Shown in pieces: positions 30,802 to 37,213 of a DNA stretch of 37,350 nucleotides. Source of the stretch: a virus; IMG/VR virus record IMGVR_UViG_3300010885_030936, positions 1-37,350 of that record; one strand, given 5' to 3'. Each line of letters starts with the position of its first letter. Positions within the stretch are counted from its first letter, which is position 1. The position numbers were made by a program, and so were the translations under genes. The notes under the pieces are model-generated. The model worked only from the letters and a program-made list of their open reading frames with translations, searched no databases and was not told where the DNA came from.

Positions 30802-32217
30802 ATGACGACCAACACCAACATTTTGCAAGACCCGGCTTTCCGCGTATCAGCCGCGCGCTTGCGCTTGATGCAGGATAAAAATTGCGGACTGTTCGCGGAG
30901 ATAGGTTACGCGTTGACGCACACCGCAACCGACGCGCTCCCGACGATGGCGACGAACGGCGCCGCCGTGATGTACAACCCCGCCTATGTCGCCAGCGTAT
31001 CCGATGAAGAACTCGAAACCACGCTCCTGCACGAATACATCCACGTTTCCAACCTGCACCCGTTGCGCTTTGATCCGAAACGGCACAACCAACGACTTGC
31101 TAATGAAGCAATGGACTACGCTGATAATTTGCAGGTAGCCGCTTGCGGTCGAAAAATCCCCGACACTTGGTTATTCGATAAAAAGTATGACGGCATGGCA
31201 TGGGAGGCGATCTACACGATTTTGAAATCCGCACAGACGCCGCCGCCCCCGCCGCCGCAGCCCGAACCGGACGAACCGCGGCAAGGCGACGACCGGCCCG
31301 ACGAAGCAAATCAGGACGGCAGCGCAGACGCGCCGCAGGAAGGCGCAGACGACCCCCAGGACGACGAAGGCGGGCAGGATGATACCGACGCACCAGCCGC
31401 AGACGGCGAAGGCGAAGGCGAAGGCGAAGGCGAAGGCGAAGGCGAGGGCGAAGGCGAAGGCGAAGGCGAGGGCGAGGGCGACGGAAAGCCCGCACCGGGC
31501 AAAGCCGGCGACCGTAGCGGTGACGTTCAGCCCTTCCCTGGCAAAGACGGCCGGCCCGCCGACGACGCCGCGCGCGCCGCCGCCGAAAACGCGCTATCCG
31601 ATCAGATTATGCGGATTGCACAGGCGCAACAGATGGCCGGGCACGGCAGCGCAGGACTCGCCCGCTATCTTGAGAACGCGGTGACGCCGCGCGACCCGGA
31701 TTTATACGAAGCGCTAGCGCAACTGTTAGAACGCGCGCCGAACGATAGGACATGGCGCAAACCTTCGCGCCGCCTGTTCCACGCCGGCATTTATCCCGGC
31801 AACGAAGGCGAAGAATGTCCGCCACTGGTAATTGCAATCGACACATCCGGCAGCATCAACGATGCAATACTCGCCGCCTTTAACGAAAAAGTTAAGCGGG
31901 CAATCGCGGACTTCCGCCCGCGCGCAGTCACGATTATTTACTGCGACGACGACATAAACGGCGAACCGGAAACCTTCGCGCCCGACGATGTACCGACCCT
32001 CACCCCGCACGGCGGCGGCGGTACGGATTTTCGCCCGCCGTTTAATTGGGTACGTGATCACATGGACGAGCCGCCCGCCGCACTGGTTTATCTCACTGAC
32101 CTGGACGGCCCCGCACCCGCCGCCGACGCGCCCGAGTTTCCGACGATATGGGCCGCGATACCGAGCAGCTACGCCCGCCCTCCTGCGTTTGGTCAGATTG
32201 TGCCGCTGATCCTATGA
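30802..32217 (+). CDS. Metallopeptidase-VWA protein (DUF2201 type)
   Basis: This 471-residue protein has two domains joined by a low-complexity linker. The N-terminal domain holds L-L-H-E-Y-I-H (HExxH at 77-81) with N-E-A-M-D-Y-A-D downstream (101-108), the zinc-metallopeptidase layout of the DUF2201 N-terminal family. The linker is acidic and contains a pure Gly-Glu run. The C-terminal VWA domain carries D-T-S-G-S (347-351), the MIDAS metal site, and G-G-G-T-D-F for the conserved threonine. In MoxR-VWA pairs the ATPase loads or remodels the VWA protein. Here the VWA also has a possible protease, so it could be an ATP-regulated peptidase acting on host or phage proteins. Confidence 0.88.
   Translation: MTTNTNILQDPAFRVSAARLRLMQDKNCGLFAEIGYALTHTATDALPTMATNGAAVMYNPAYVASVSDEELETTLLHEYIHVSNLHPLRFDPKRHNQRLANEAMDYADNLQVAACGRKIPDTWLFDKKYDGMAWEAIYTILKSAQTPPPPPPQPEPDEPRQGDDRPDEANQDGSADAPQEGADDPQDDEGGQDDTDAPAADGEGEGEGEGEGEGEGEGEGEGEGEGDGKPAPGKAGDRSGDVQPFPGKDGRPADDAARAAAENALSDQIMRIAQAQQMAGHGSAGLARYLENAVTPRDPDLYEALAQLLERAPNDRTWRKPSRRLFHAGIYPGNEGEECPPLVIAIDTSGSINDAILAAFNEKVKRAIADFRPRAVTIIYCDDDINGEPETFAPDDVPTLTPHGGGGTDFRPPFNWVRDHMDEPPAALVYLTDLDGPAPAADAPEFPTIWAAIPSSYARPPAFGQIVPLIL
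31405..31476 (+). repeat. Twelve tandem GGCGAR hexamers (Gly-Glu repeat)
   Basis: This is an uninterrupted array of GGCGAA/GGCGAG units inside the linker of the metallopeptidase-VWA gene, coding for (Gly-Glu)12 and followed by a GGCGAC (Gly-Asp) unit. Replication slippage would add or remove two residues without breaking the frame, so linker length could vary between relatives. Confidence 0.93.
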
Positions 32218-32495
32218 CCGCCCACCTGATTCGCGCAGGTAAAAAAACCGTAGCGCGTTACATGCTGGAACGCTGCGAAAAACTTTACCCCGACGGCGAC
32301 ACCACTAATCAGCATGATTACGATCAGGCTCGCGCACTATTCGCCTCTAGCTTGGCGCAGTGGCTGCCGACCGGCCCCCGCGGCGGTGCCCGCTTGCACA
32401 TCACCGAACGCGGACGGCAGGCGCTCGCAGAAAATTGGCCGGCGATGGACGGCCCGCCCACGCTTGCCGACCTGGTCAAGGAGGCTCTCAGATGA
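32214..32495 (+). CDS. Hypothetical early protein
   Basis: ATG 32214 is used because it overlaps the TGA of the VWA gene (ATGA); the longer frame begins inside that gene. The 93-residue product starts MTAHLIRAGKKTV. It has a charged helical middle part (Y-D-Q-A-R-A-L-F-A-S-S-L-A-Q-W) and a region near 60-75 that could form a wing (G-A-R-L-H-I-T-E-R-G-R-Q-A-L). The last segment resembles winged-helix proteins, but the match is not decisive. Translation is coupled to the module upstream. Confidence 0.73.
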   Translation: MTAHLIRAGKKTVARYMLERCEKLYPDGDTTNQHDYDQARALFASSLAQWLPTGPRGGARLHITERGRQALAENWPAMDGPPTLADLVKEALR

Positions 32496-32683
32496 CACCA
32501 AGAGAGCGCCGGGCCCAGTGCTACACGTGCGCCCACGCGTATACGATTTTTAGCCCAATCGCTCCCAACCTACATCTAGCAGCCTGCGAAATCGCGGGAA
32601 ACGTGATCCTCGGCCTATGCAAGCCGCAGCCCGCGACGCTTGAGCAGATGATTGACCGCGCCGCCCTGCCGCCGCTGAAGTGA
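32492..32683 (+). CDS. Small Cys-rich protein, possible zinc binding
   Basis: This 63-residue protein starts at ATG 32492, which overlaps the preceding TGA. C10-x2-C13 and later C32 and C43 could bind one zinc ion. The rest is unremarkable (A-H-A-Y-T-I-F-S-P-I-A-P-N-L). It is one of several Cys-rich small proteins in this operon. No function is recognised. Confidence 0.72.
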   Translation: MTPRERRAQCYTCAHAYTIFSPIAPNLHLAACEIAGNVILGLCKPQPATLEQMIDRAALPPLK

Positions 32684-32801
32684 GTAACCACTAACCAGAA
32701 AATCGACGTTTTTTTAAGAAAACGCGCCGCAAAACGTAATTCGTCGCGCCCGTAAACCCGCAACACAGCTTTTTCAATTTACTTAAAAAAGGAGTCTATA
32801 T

Positions 32802-33104
32802 ATGAATCTCGCAGAAGCAATTTTGAGCATACCGCCACAGCCGCGCCGCAAGCCGGCCCCCGATCACACGCGCCACCAGCTCGACAAGCTCGACGCCTAT
32901 TTTCGCGCTGGCGGTAGCCTCACCGTTACCGAAGCAATTGCCGCGTTTGGATGCTATGCACTGTCCCAACGGGTCGGCCAGTTAAGGCGCGAACAGGGAA
33001 AGCCGGTGGTATCGACCTGGGAAAACACGCCCTCCGGCGCTCGCGTTAAGCGGTATCGCTACGCGATTCAATTGCAGCTTTTGTCAGTCGAAGAAATTGG
33101 TTGA
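32802..33104 (+). CDS. Winged helix-turn-helix protein
   Basis: This 100-residue protein follows an AAAAAAGGAG ribosome-binding site. The segment D-A-Y-F-R-A-G-G-S-L-T-V-T-E-A-I-A-A-F and then Y-A-L-S-Q-R-V-G-Q-L-R-R matches the small HTH domain seen in many phage proteins (HTH_58-like). It is followed by a V-K-R-Y-R-Y wing. It may regulate early genes or act with the recombination enzymes. A 118-bp gap with a weak inverted repeat precedes it. Confidence 0.78.
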   Translation: MNLAEAILSIPPQPRRKPAPDHTRHQLDKLDAYFRAGGSLTVTEAIAAFGCYALSQRVGQLRREQGKPVVSTWENTPSGARVKRYRYAIQLQLLSVEEIG

Positions 33105-33129
33105 ATGTTGCATAAAGCCCTTATATACT
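33101..33129 (+). promoter_or_regulatory. Internal early promoter
   Basis: TTGAAT (33101..33106) and TATACT (33124..33129) are separated by exactly 17 bp. The -35 overlaps the stop codon of the HTH gene. The -10 matches 5 of 6 bases. It would allow the recombination genes to be transcribed independently of the MoxR module. Confidence 0.5.
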
Positions 33130-33164
33130 ACCTTTCAACAAAAATCACACAGGAAAATAAACAC

Positions 33165-33449
33165 ATGGAAACCCATTTTAAATTCTGCGTCAATTGCAGG
33201 CATTTTCGCAATACTCCCGCAGGCGGTAACTGCTGGAATGAAAAAAACCTCGTGGCTATGCCGCCTAACATATCGCTGGTGACCGGCCTGCCCATTGATG
33301 CTCCTCGTATCCAGAAATTCGTAATTGGAAACCTTGAAGTCATGCGTACCGGCGGCGGTTACTGCGGCGAAAGCGGCCTGTGGTATGAAGTGAAAAGCCT
33401 CCCCGAAATGATCGAAGAACACATCACAACCGAAGGAGTTACGGAATGA
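33165..33449 (+). CDS. Small Cys-containing protein
   Basis: The frame opens at 33105, but ATG 33165 (METHFKFCVNCR) is preferred: AGGA is about 10 nt upstream and the promoter at 33101..33129 lies inside the longer version. The 94-residue product has C8-x2-C11, C23 and C67 (H-F-K-F-C-V-N-C-R-H-F), a possible zinc site. It overlaps the YqaJ gene start by 4 bp (ATGA), so it is coupled to the recombination genes. Function is unknown. Confidence 0.74.
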   Translation: METHFKFCVNCRHFRNTPAGGNCWNEKNLVAMPPNISLVTGLPIDAPRIQKFVIGNLEVMRTGGGYCGESGLWYEVKSLPEMIEEHITTEGVTE

Positions 33450-34363
33450 GCCTTACCCAAGCAGAACTTGAAGAACGCAAGCAGGGCATTTTCGCCACCG
33501 ACGCCGCGCCGGTGTTGGGCCTGTCGAAATATTCCAGCCCCGTCCGAGTCTGGATGGAGAAATGCGGCGATCCGATGCCGGAAGAACGCAGCGAAGCGGC
33601 GCAGGAAGCGCTCCGCATGGGAAACATCATGCAGCCCGTCGTGGCTCGTCTATATGAGGATAAATATGAAACGCGGCTTAAGGACTTGGAGGGGGTCACG
33701 ATATGGTCGAAGGAACACCCATTCATGGGCAGCCATTTTGATTACGTTACTCCTGACAATAAAACACTTGTGGAAATAAAGAATTTTCACCCTATGCGTT
33801 TGAAAGAATTTGGGGAAGATGGCAGCCCGGACGTGCCGATGGATTGCCTCGTTCAGTGCGTCCATGAGGCAATCGTTTTTGGCGTAACGCGAGTCGATCT
33901 GGCGGTATTGTTCGGCGGGCAATCGTTCCGCGTTTATCCCATTACCATTGATCCGGATATTGCCTCGATGGTCGTGCAGCGCGAGGAGCAATTCTGGAAA
34001 CAGGTGATCGAGCGCGTGGCTCCGCCGCCGATTGACCCCGAGGAAACCCGACGCCTGTGGCCGAGCGATACGGGCCGCGTGATGGTCGCCCCGGCAAACG
34101 TGATGAAGGACGCCAAAGACCTCGTTACCCTACGCTCTCAAATCAAAGCCGCCGAGGAGCTGGAAAAGAAGTTGATAACCAATATCCAAACAGCCATGAA
34201 GGACGCAACGATGCTGACCGCGCCAAACGGCGAGGCAATCGCGACATGGAAGCGCAGCTCAGACGGGCGCAGGGTCGATTCTGACGCGCTCAAGAAGGCC
34301 GGCCTATATGAGGAATACTCGAAGCCGGTCGAGGGCTCCAGGCGCTTCCTGTTGAAGCTGTGA
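33446..34363 (+). CDS. YqaJ-type viral exonuclease
   Basis: This 305-residue protein belongs to the YqaJ viral recombinase family, the 5'-3' dsDNA exonuclease that feeds single strands to RecT (35007..35975). D99 in S-H-F-D-Y-V and E110-x-K112 in L-V-E-I-K-N-F form the metal site. The N-terminal G-L-S-K-Y-S-S-P and D-A-A-P-V-L-G motifs are also typical. The usual Glu in the G-x3-E-P helix is replaced by Gln (Q63-P64). The C-terminal third (about 225-305) is helical and may contact the annealase. Confidence 0.9.
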   Translation: MSLTQAELEERKQGIFATDAAPVLGLSKYSSPVRVWMEKCGDPMPEERSEAAQEALRMGNIMQPVVARLYEDKYETRLKDLEGVTIWSKEHPFMGSHFDYVTPDNKTLVEIKNFHPMRLKEFGEDGSPDVPMDCLVQCVHEAIVFGVTRVDLAVLFGGQSFRVYPITIDPDIASMVVQREEQFWKQVIERVAPPPIDPEETRRLWPSDTGRVMVAPANVMKDAKDLVTLRSQIKAAEELEKKLITNIQTAMKDATMLTAPNGEAIATWKRSSDGRRVDSDALKKAGLYEEYSKPVEGSRRFLLKL

Positions 34364-34367
34364 TGCC

Positions 34368-34568
34368 ATGCCAAACCTGACGTGGACAGATACGAAAGTC
34401 AGCCTCCCCGACGACGATCAAACTGTACTGATCGTGATGGACGACGGGGAGGTATGGACGGGTTACATCGACAGCGACCAGTGGCGCTACGTGTCCGGCG
34501 ATTTGATTGGCTCGCGTGTCACGCATTGGACGCATTTACCAGAACCACCGGAAGGAGTTACACAATGA
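34368..34568 (+). CDS. DUF551-like small protein
   Basis: This 66-residue protein has W-T-D-T-K-V-S-L-P-D-D-D at the start and T-H-W-T-H-L-P-E-P-P near the end, the two hallmarks of DUF551 proteins that occur in phages and prophages. Function is unknown. It lies 4 bp after the exonuclease gene and is coupled by an ATGA overlap to the next gene. Confidence 0.8.
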   Translation: MPNLTWTDTKVSLPDDDQTVLIVMDDGEVWTGYIDSDQWRYVSGDLIGSRVTHWTHLPEPPEGVTQ

Positions 34569-34729
34569 GATTTATTGAGAAATTGAAGTGCAAGATTTGG
34601 GGGCATCTACGCGGAAAATTCAAAACCGCGCTACTCAACGACAAGGGCCAGAACGCAGGCAACGTTTACGCCTGCCCCCGCTGCGGCGACTGCTGGACGC
34701 GCAAAAGCTACCGGAGGCTCAAAAAATGA
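34565..34729 (+). CDS. Small zinc-ribbon protein (DUF1660-like)
   Basis: ATG 34565 overlaps the previous stop. The 54-residue basic protein has C9, H14, then C37-x2-C40-x2-C43 (Y-A-C-P-R-C-G-D-C-W). The L-K-C-K-I-W-G-H start and C-P-R-C-G core recall DUF1660 prophage proteins; the family call is moderate. It probably binds zinc. The next gene starts within its stop codon. Confidence 0.74.
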   Translation: MRFIEKLKCKIWGHLRGKFKTALLNDKGQNAGNVYACPRCGDCWTRKSYRRLKK

Positions 34730-34971
34730 GCTACCCAGAAAATGAAGTGATGGAAGTGGATGTTGTCTTGCCGCCGCGCAGTAGCAAGCCGAGGTCGTAT
34801 CCAGCGCTTTACACAATGGATGTTGGCCAGTCCTTTACCAAGCCCGCCGAGGAATACCGTCGCTTGCACAACGCCGCGCAGATGTGCAGGAAGGCGACCG
34901 GCCGACTTTTCGCAATCCGGAAATTGCAGCATAAACAGGCTGGATATATTCGTATCTGGCGCACCGCTTAA
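34726..34971 (+). CDS. Hypothetical protein, probable nucleic-acid binding
   Basis: This 81-residue protein starts at ATG 34726 (ATGA overlap), with CGGAGG upstream. It has M-D-V-G-Q-S-F and a basic C-terminal half (E-Y-R-R-L-H-N-A-A-Q-M-C-R-K-A-T-G-R-L-F-A-I) ending in I-R-I-W-R. That beta-helix-beta pattern is common in small phage early proteins near recombination genes. The role is unknown, with DNA binding inferred from charge. Confidence 0.72.
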   Translation: MSYPENEVMEVDVVLPPRSSKPRSYPALYTMDVGQSFTKPAEEYRRLHNAAQMCRKATGRLFAIRKLQHKQAGYIRIWRTA

Positions 34972-35006
34972 CCCATAACCAATAATCACAAAACGGAGAT
35001 ATCAAA

Positions 35007-35975
35007 ATGGCTACCCAAGACACCCTGCGTAACGAGCTGCAACGCAAAGAAGAAAATACCAGCTTCCCCGGCATGCTTAAAGCGTTTTTGCCCGAGATTC
35101 AGCGGGCGCTGCCAAAGCACTTGAACGGCGACCGGATGGCCCGCATTGCGCTGACCGCGTTCCGGCGCACCCCGAAGTTGGCAAACTGCGATCCGCGCTC
35201 CGTATTCGCCGCAGTCATCCAGGCCGCACAGCTTGGCCTTGAACCCGATACGATGGGCCGCGCCTATTTAATCCCGTACGGCAACGAGTGTCAGTTCGTT
35301 CCGGGCTGGAAGGGCTTGGTCGATCTGGTCAACCGCAGCGGTCAAGGCACTTGCTGGACGGGCGCAGTCTACGAGGGCGACGAGTTTGATTACGCGCTTG
35401 GCGACAGTCCTTTCATCAAGCACAAGCCGGGTGAAGCAGGGGAAGTCCTGACGCACGTATACGCGGTCGGGCGCACCAAAGGCGCGGAATGGCCGATTAT
35501 AGAGGTCTGGCCGGTGGCGAAATGCCTGAAGCACCGCGACCGCTACAACAAGGTCGGCAAACGCCATTATTCGTATGAAAACGAAGAAATGTATTGCCGA
35601 AAGGTTGCCCTGCTGCAAGTCGTGAAATACATGCCCGCATCGGCAGAATTGGTTGCCGCAATTGCGCTGAACGATGCCGCCGAGATTGGCAATCAGGGCT
35701 TAACCGTCAAGGACGCAATCGACGGCACGTGGGCGCCGGCAGCGGAGGCCGCAGAAAAGGTTGCCGAATCAACCGAAAAAGTGGTTGAGCAGGAAATTAG
35801 CAACACGCAGCCAATTGCATACACCTACGCCCAAGTTGCCGACAAGATTGAAAAGGCGCAGAACTCGGAGGCGCTGTTTGAGGCCGCCGACCTTATCGGG
35901 TCGGTAGCAAACGCCAAGCATCAAGCCGAATTGAACGCCCTATACAAAAAGCGTGAATTGGAATTGGTGAAATGA
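35007..35975 (+). CDS. recT: RecT-family single-strand annealing protein
   Basis: This 322-residue protein shows the RecT pattern: F-L-P-E-I-Q-R-A-L-P near the start, then L-A-N-C-D-P-R-S-V-F-A-A-V-I-Q-A-A-Q-L-G-L-E-P-D. It continues with A-Y-L-I-P-Y-G-N-E-C-Q-F-V-P-G-W-K-G and E-E-M-Y-C-R-K-V-A-L-L-Q-V-V-K-Y. It anneals complementary single strands made by the YqaJ-type exonuclease. The C-terminal 80 residues are acidic and coiled-coil-like, as is typical. Its stop overlaps the resolvase start (ATGA). Confidence 0.93.
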   Translation: MATQDTLRNELQRKEENTSFPGMLKAFLPEIQRALPKHLNGDRMARIALTAFRRTPKLANCDPRSVFAAVIQAAQLGLEPDTMGRAYLIPYGNECQFVPGWKGLVDLVNRSGQGTCWTGAVYEGDEFDYALGDSPFIKHKPGEAGEVLTHVYAVGRTKGAEWPIIEVWPVAKCLKHRDRYNKVGKRHYSYENEEMYCRKVALLQVVKYMPASAELVAAIALNDAAEIGNQGLTVKDAIDGTWAPAAEAAEKVAESTEKVVEQEISNTQPIAYTYAQVADKIEKAQNSEALFEAADLIGSVANAKHQAELNALYKKRELELVK

Positions 35976-36427
35976 AAATTCTCGCCATTGATCCCGGCAC
36001 CACGCAATCCGGTTATGTCGTGTTCGATGGCGAGAAAGTCATCGAGTGCGGCATTGAGGAAAACGAAATGCTCAGGAAAAAAATGCTCAATTTACCTGTC
36101 GAACGAATTGCCATAGAAATGATTGCATCATACGGGATGGCGGTTGGTCGGGAGGTTTTTGAGACTTGCGTGTGGATAGGTCGGTTCGCCGGATATTGGG
36201 AAACCGCGCTATCGAATAATCCTGTGGAATTCGTATATAGGAAGGACGTAAAAATACACCTGTGCGGAAATCCTCGGGCAAAAGACGCCAATATCCGGCA
36301 GGCACTACTTGATAAGTTCGGGGCTGTCGGCACGAAAAAGAATCCAGGCCCTTTGCTCGGCATCAAATCACATATTTGGTCGGCGCTGGCGGTTGCGGTC
36401 ACGGCCATCGAAAGGAAATCGACATGA
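35972..36427 (+). CDS. RuvC-like Holliday junction resolvase
   Basis: This 151-residue protein has the RNase H-fold resolvase layout: D7 in A-I-D-P-G-T-T-Q-S-G, E49 in I-A-I-E-M-I and D105 in A-K-D-A-N-I-R-Q-A-L. The terminal region is S-H-I-W-S-A-L-A-V-A. The usual last acidic residue of the D-A-L-A-x-A motif is Ser (S137), although H134 is kept. Such enzymes resolve branched DNA before packaging. It completes the recombination set with YqaJ and RecT. Confidence 0.85.
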   Translation: MKILAIDPGTTQSGYVVFDGEKVIECGIEENEMLRKKMLNLPVERIAIEMIASYGMAVGREVFETCVWIGRFAGYWETALSNNPVEFVYRKDVKIHLCGNPRAKDANIRQALLDKFGAVGTKKNPGPLLGIKSHIWSALAVAVTAIERKST

Positions 36428-36600
36428 ACGAAAAACTTGAAGCGGCAATTTCATACCTGCGGTCTAGAAACATCTATGTCGTTGACGCAAACAATAAGTT
36501 TGTGCCGACGCCGGTAGCGCATACGAACGTGGCCGCCACAATGCGCCGCTACGAAATCCAGGTGCTTAAAATCAACAATATTGAGCAATTGCAAAAATGA
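36424..36600 (+). CDS. Small hypothetical protein
   Basis: ATG 36424 (ATGA overlap with the resolvase) gives 58 residues: a helix (E-K-L-E-A-A-I-S-Y-L-R) followed by a strand-rich part with Y-V-V-D and a basic C-terminal helix. It resembles short excisionase-like or recombination-accessory proteins in size only. No family is assigned. Confidence 0.7.
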   Translation: MNEKLEAAISYLRSRNIYVVDANNKFVPTPVAHTNVAATMRRYEIQVLKINNIEQLQK

Positions 36601-36755
36601 CAATCGCCCCGCTGTGCCAAGTTTGTCGCATTGAATCCGGCGTTAAGTTGGTTCCAATCACGAATGGCAAACGCAGGATTTGGAAGTGCGCCGCCTGCCT
36701 TGCCAAAAAGAACACTTCATTTATGTCGGTGCCAAATAGGAGGATTTATGGATGA
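36597..36755 (+). CDS. Small zinc-ribbon protein
   Basis: This 52-residue gene has an ATG (36597) that overlaps the previous stop. Two CxxC pairs, C7-x2-C10 and C31-x2-C34, flank a K-L-V-P-I-T-N-G-K-R-R-I-W-K hairpin, a clear treble- or ribbon-type zinc site. The protein is basic. The next gene begins inside its end (36748). Confidence 0.78.
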   Translation: MTIAPLCQVCRIESGVKLVPITNGKRRIWKCAACLAKKNTSFMSVPNRRIYG

Positions 36756-36855
36756 ATGGGATGAGGGGTATTCAGAAGGATTTGCCGACTGCGGCAGGAT
36801 CGGCTTGGTGGTTGTCGTGCTGGTCATCATCTGCACAGTGTTGGTGATGCGATGA
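36748..36855 (+). CDS. Small single-span membrane protein
   Basis: ATG 36748 follows an AGGAGG sequence at ideal spacing. The 35-residue product has an acidic start (M-D-E-W-D-E-G-Y) and one hydrophobic helix (I-G-L-V-V-V-V-L-V-I-I-C-T-V-L-V) at the C-terminus. It probably inserts in the inner membrane. The longer in-frame version lacks a ribosome-binding site. Confidence 0.72.
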   Translation: MDEWDEGYSEGFADCGRIGLVVVVLVIICTVLVMR

Positions 36856-37139
36856 GCGACACACCAAGAACGGATGCAGAGCAGGATGGCAGCGAAACGA
36901 TTGATGAAGCGTTTAACTTTGCCCGTAAACTTGAGCGCGAACTTGTTGAAGCAAGAGAGCAATTGCGGTTATGCAATGTTGACCAGTTTACAACCGCCGC
37001 TGAACTTGCCGAGGCACAGGAGGAATTAAACAGCAGGCGCAAGTTTTGTTACGACGTGGAGCAAGCCCTTGATGGGCTTAAGGGTGACTACGTTGAGATA
37101 ATTTCGGCGCTGGCAGCCGCAATCAGAAAGGGGGAATGA
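36852..37139 (+). CDS. Coiled-coil hypothetical protein
   Basis: This 95-residue acidic protein (MSDTPRTDAEQDG...) has a strong coiled-coil segment at about 22-60 (A-R-K-L-E-R-E-L-V-E-A-R-E-Q-L). Proteins with this start are common in phage early regions but their role is unknown. It is translationally coupled to the membrane protein upstream (ATGA). Confidence 0.77.
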   Translation: MSDTPRTDAEQDGSETIDEAFNFARKLERELVEAREQLRLCNVDQFTTAAELAEAQEELNSRRKFCYDVEQALDGLKGDYVEIISALAAAIRKGE

Positions 37140-37198
37140 TGAATGACAAACTGAGAGCCGCCGCGCAAGCGGCGTTCGAATGGTTAAGAATTTCTTAA
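37136..37198 (+). CDS. Very short terminal ORF, possibly a truncated gene
   Basis: ATG 37136 overlaps the TGA of the preceding gene and the frame stops at TAA 37196, giving 20 residues (MMNDKLRAAAQAAFEWLRIS). A GGGGGA sequence lies before the start. The opening resembles longer phage proteins with a charged amphipathic helix, so this may be the stub of one. The end lies within the first of the overlapping hairpins at the operon junction. Confidence 0.4.
   Translation: MMNDKLRAAAQAAFEWLRIS
37159..37174 (+). terminator. GC-rich hairpin with GCAA tetraloop before the operon end
   Basis: CGCCGC-GCAA-GCGGCG is a perfect 6-bp stem closed by a GNRA tetraloop at 37159..37174. It lies inside the last short ORF, 9 nt before the two AT-rich hairpins. 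It would slow rightward transcription but has no T-run of its own. Confidence 0.45.
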
Positions 37199-37213
37199 CA
37201 GTTGGCTGTTAAG
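37183..37213. terminator. Overlapping alternative hairpins at the convergent early/late junction
   Basis: GTTAAGAA-T-TTCTTAAC (37183..37199) and CTTAACAG-TTGG-CTGTTAAG (37194..37213) are both perfect 8-bp inverted repeats. They share 37194..37199, so only one can form at a time. The rightward operon ends and the leftward endolysin gene stops (TAA 37209..37211) here. A bidirectional termination or readthrough-control element is inferred, since no T-run follows. Confidence 0.55.
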
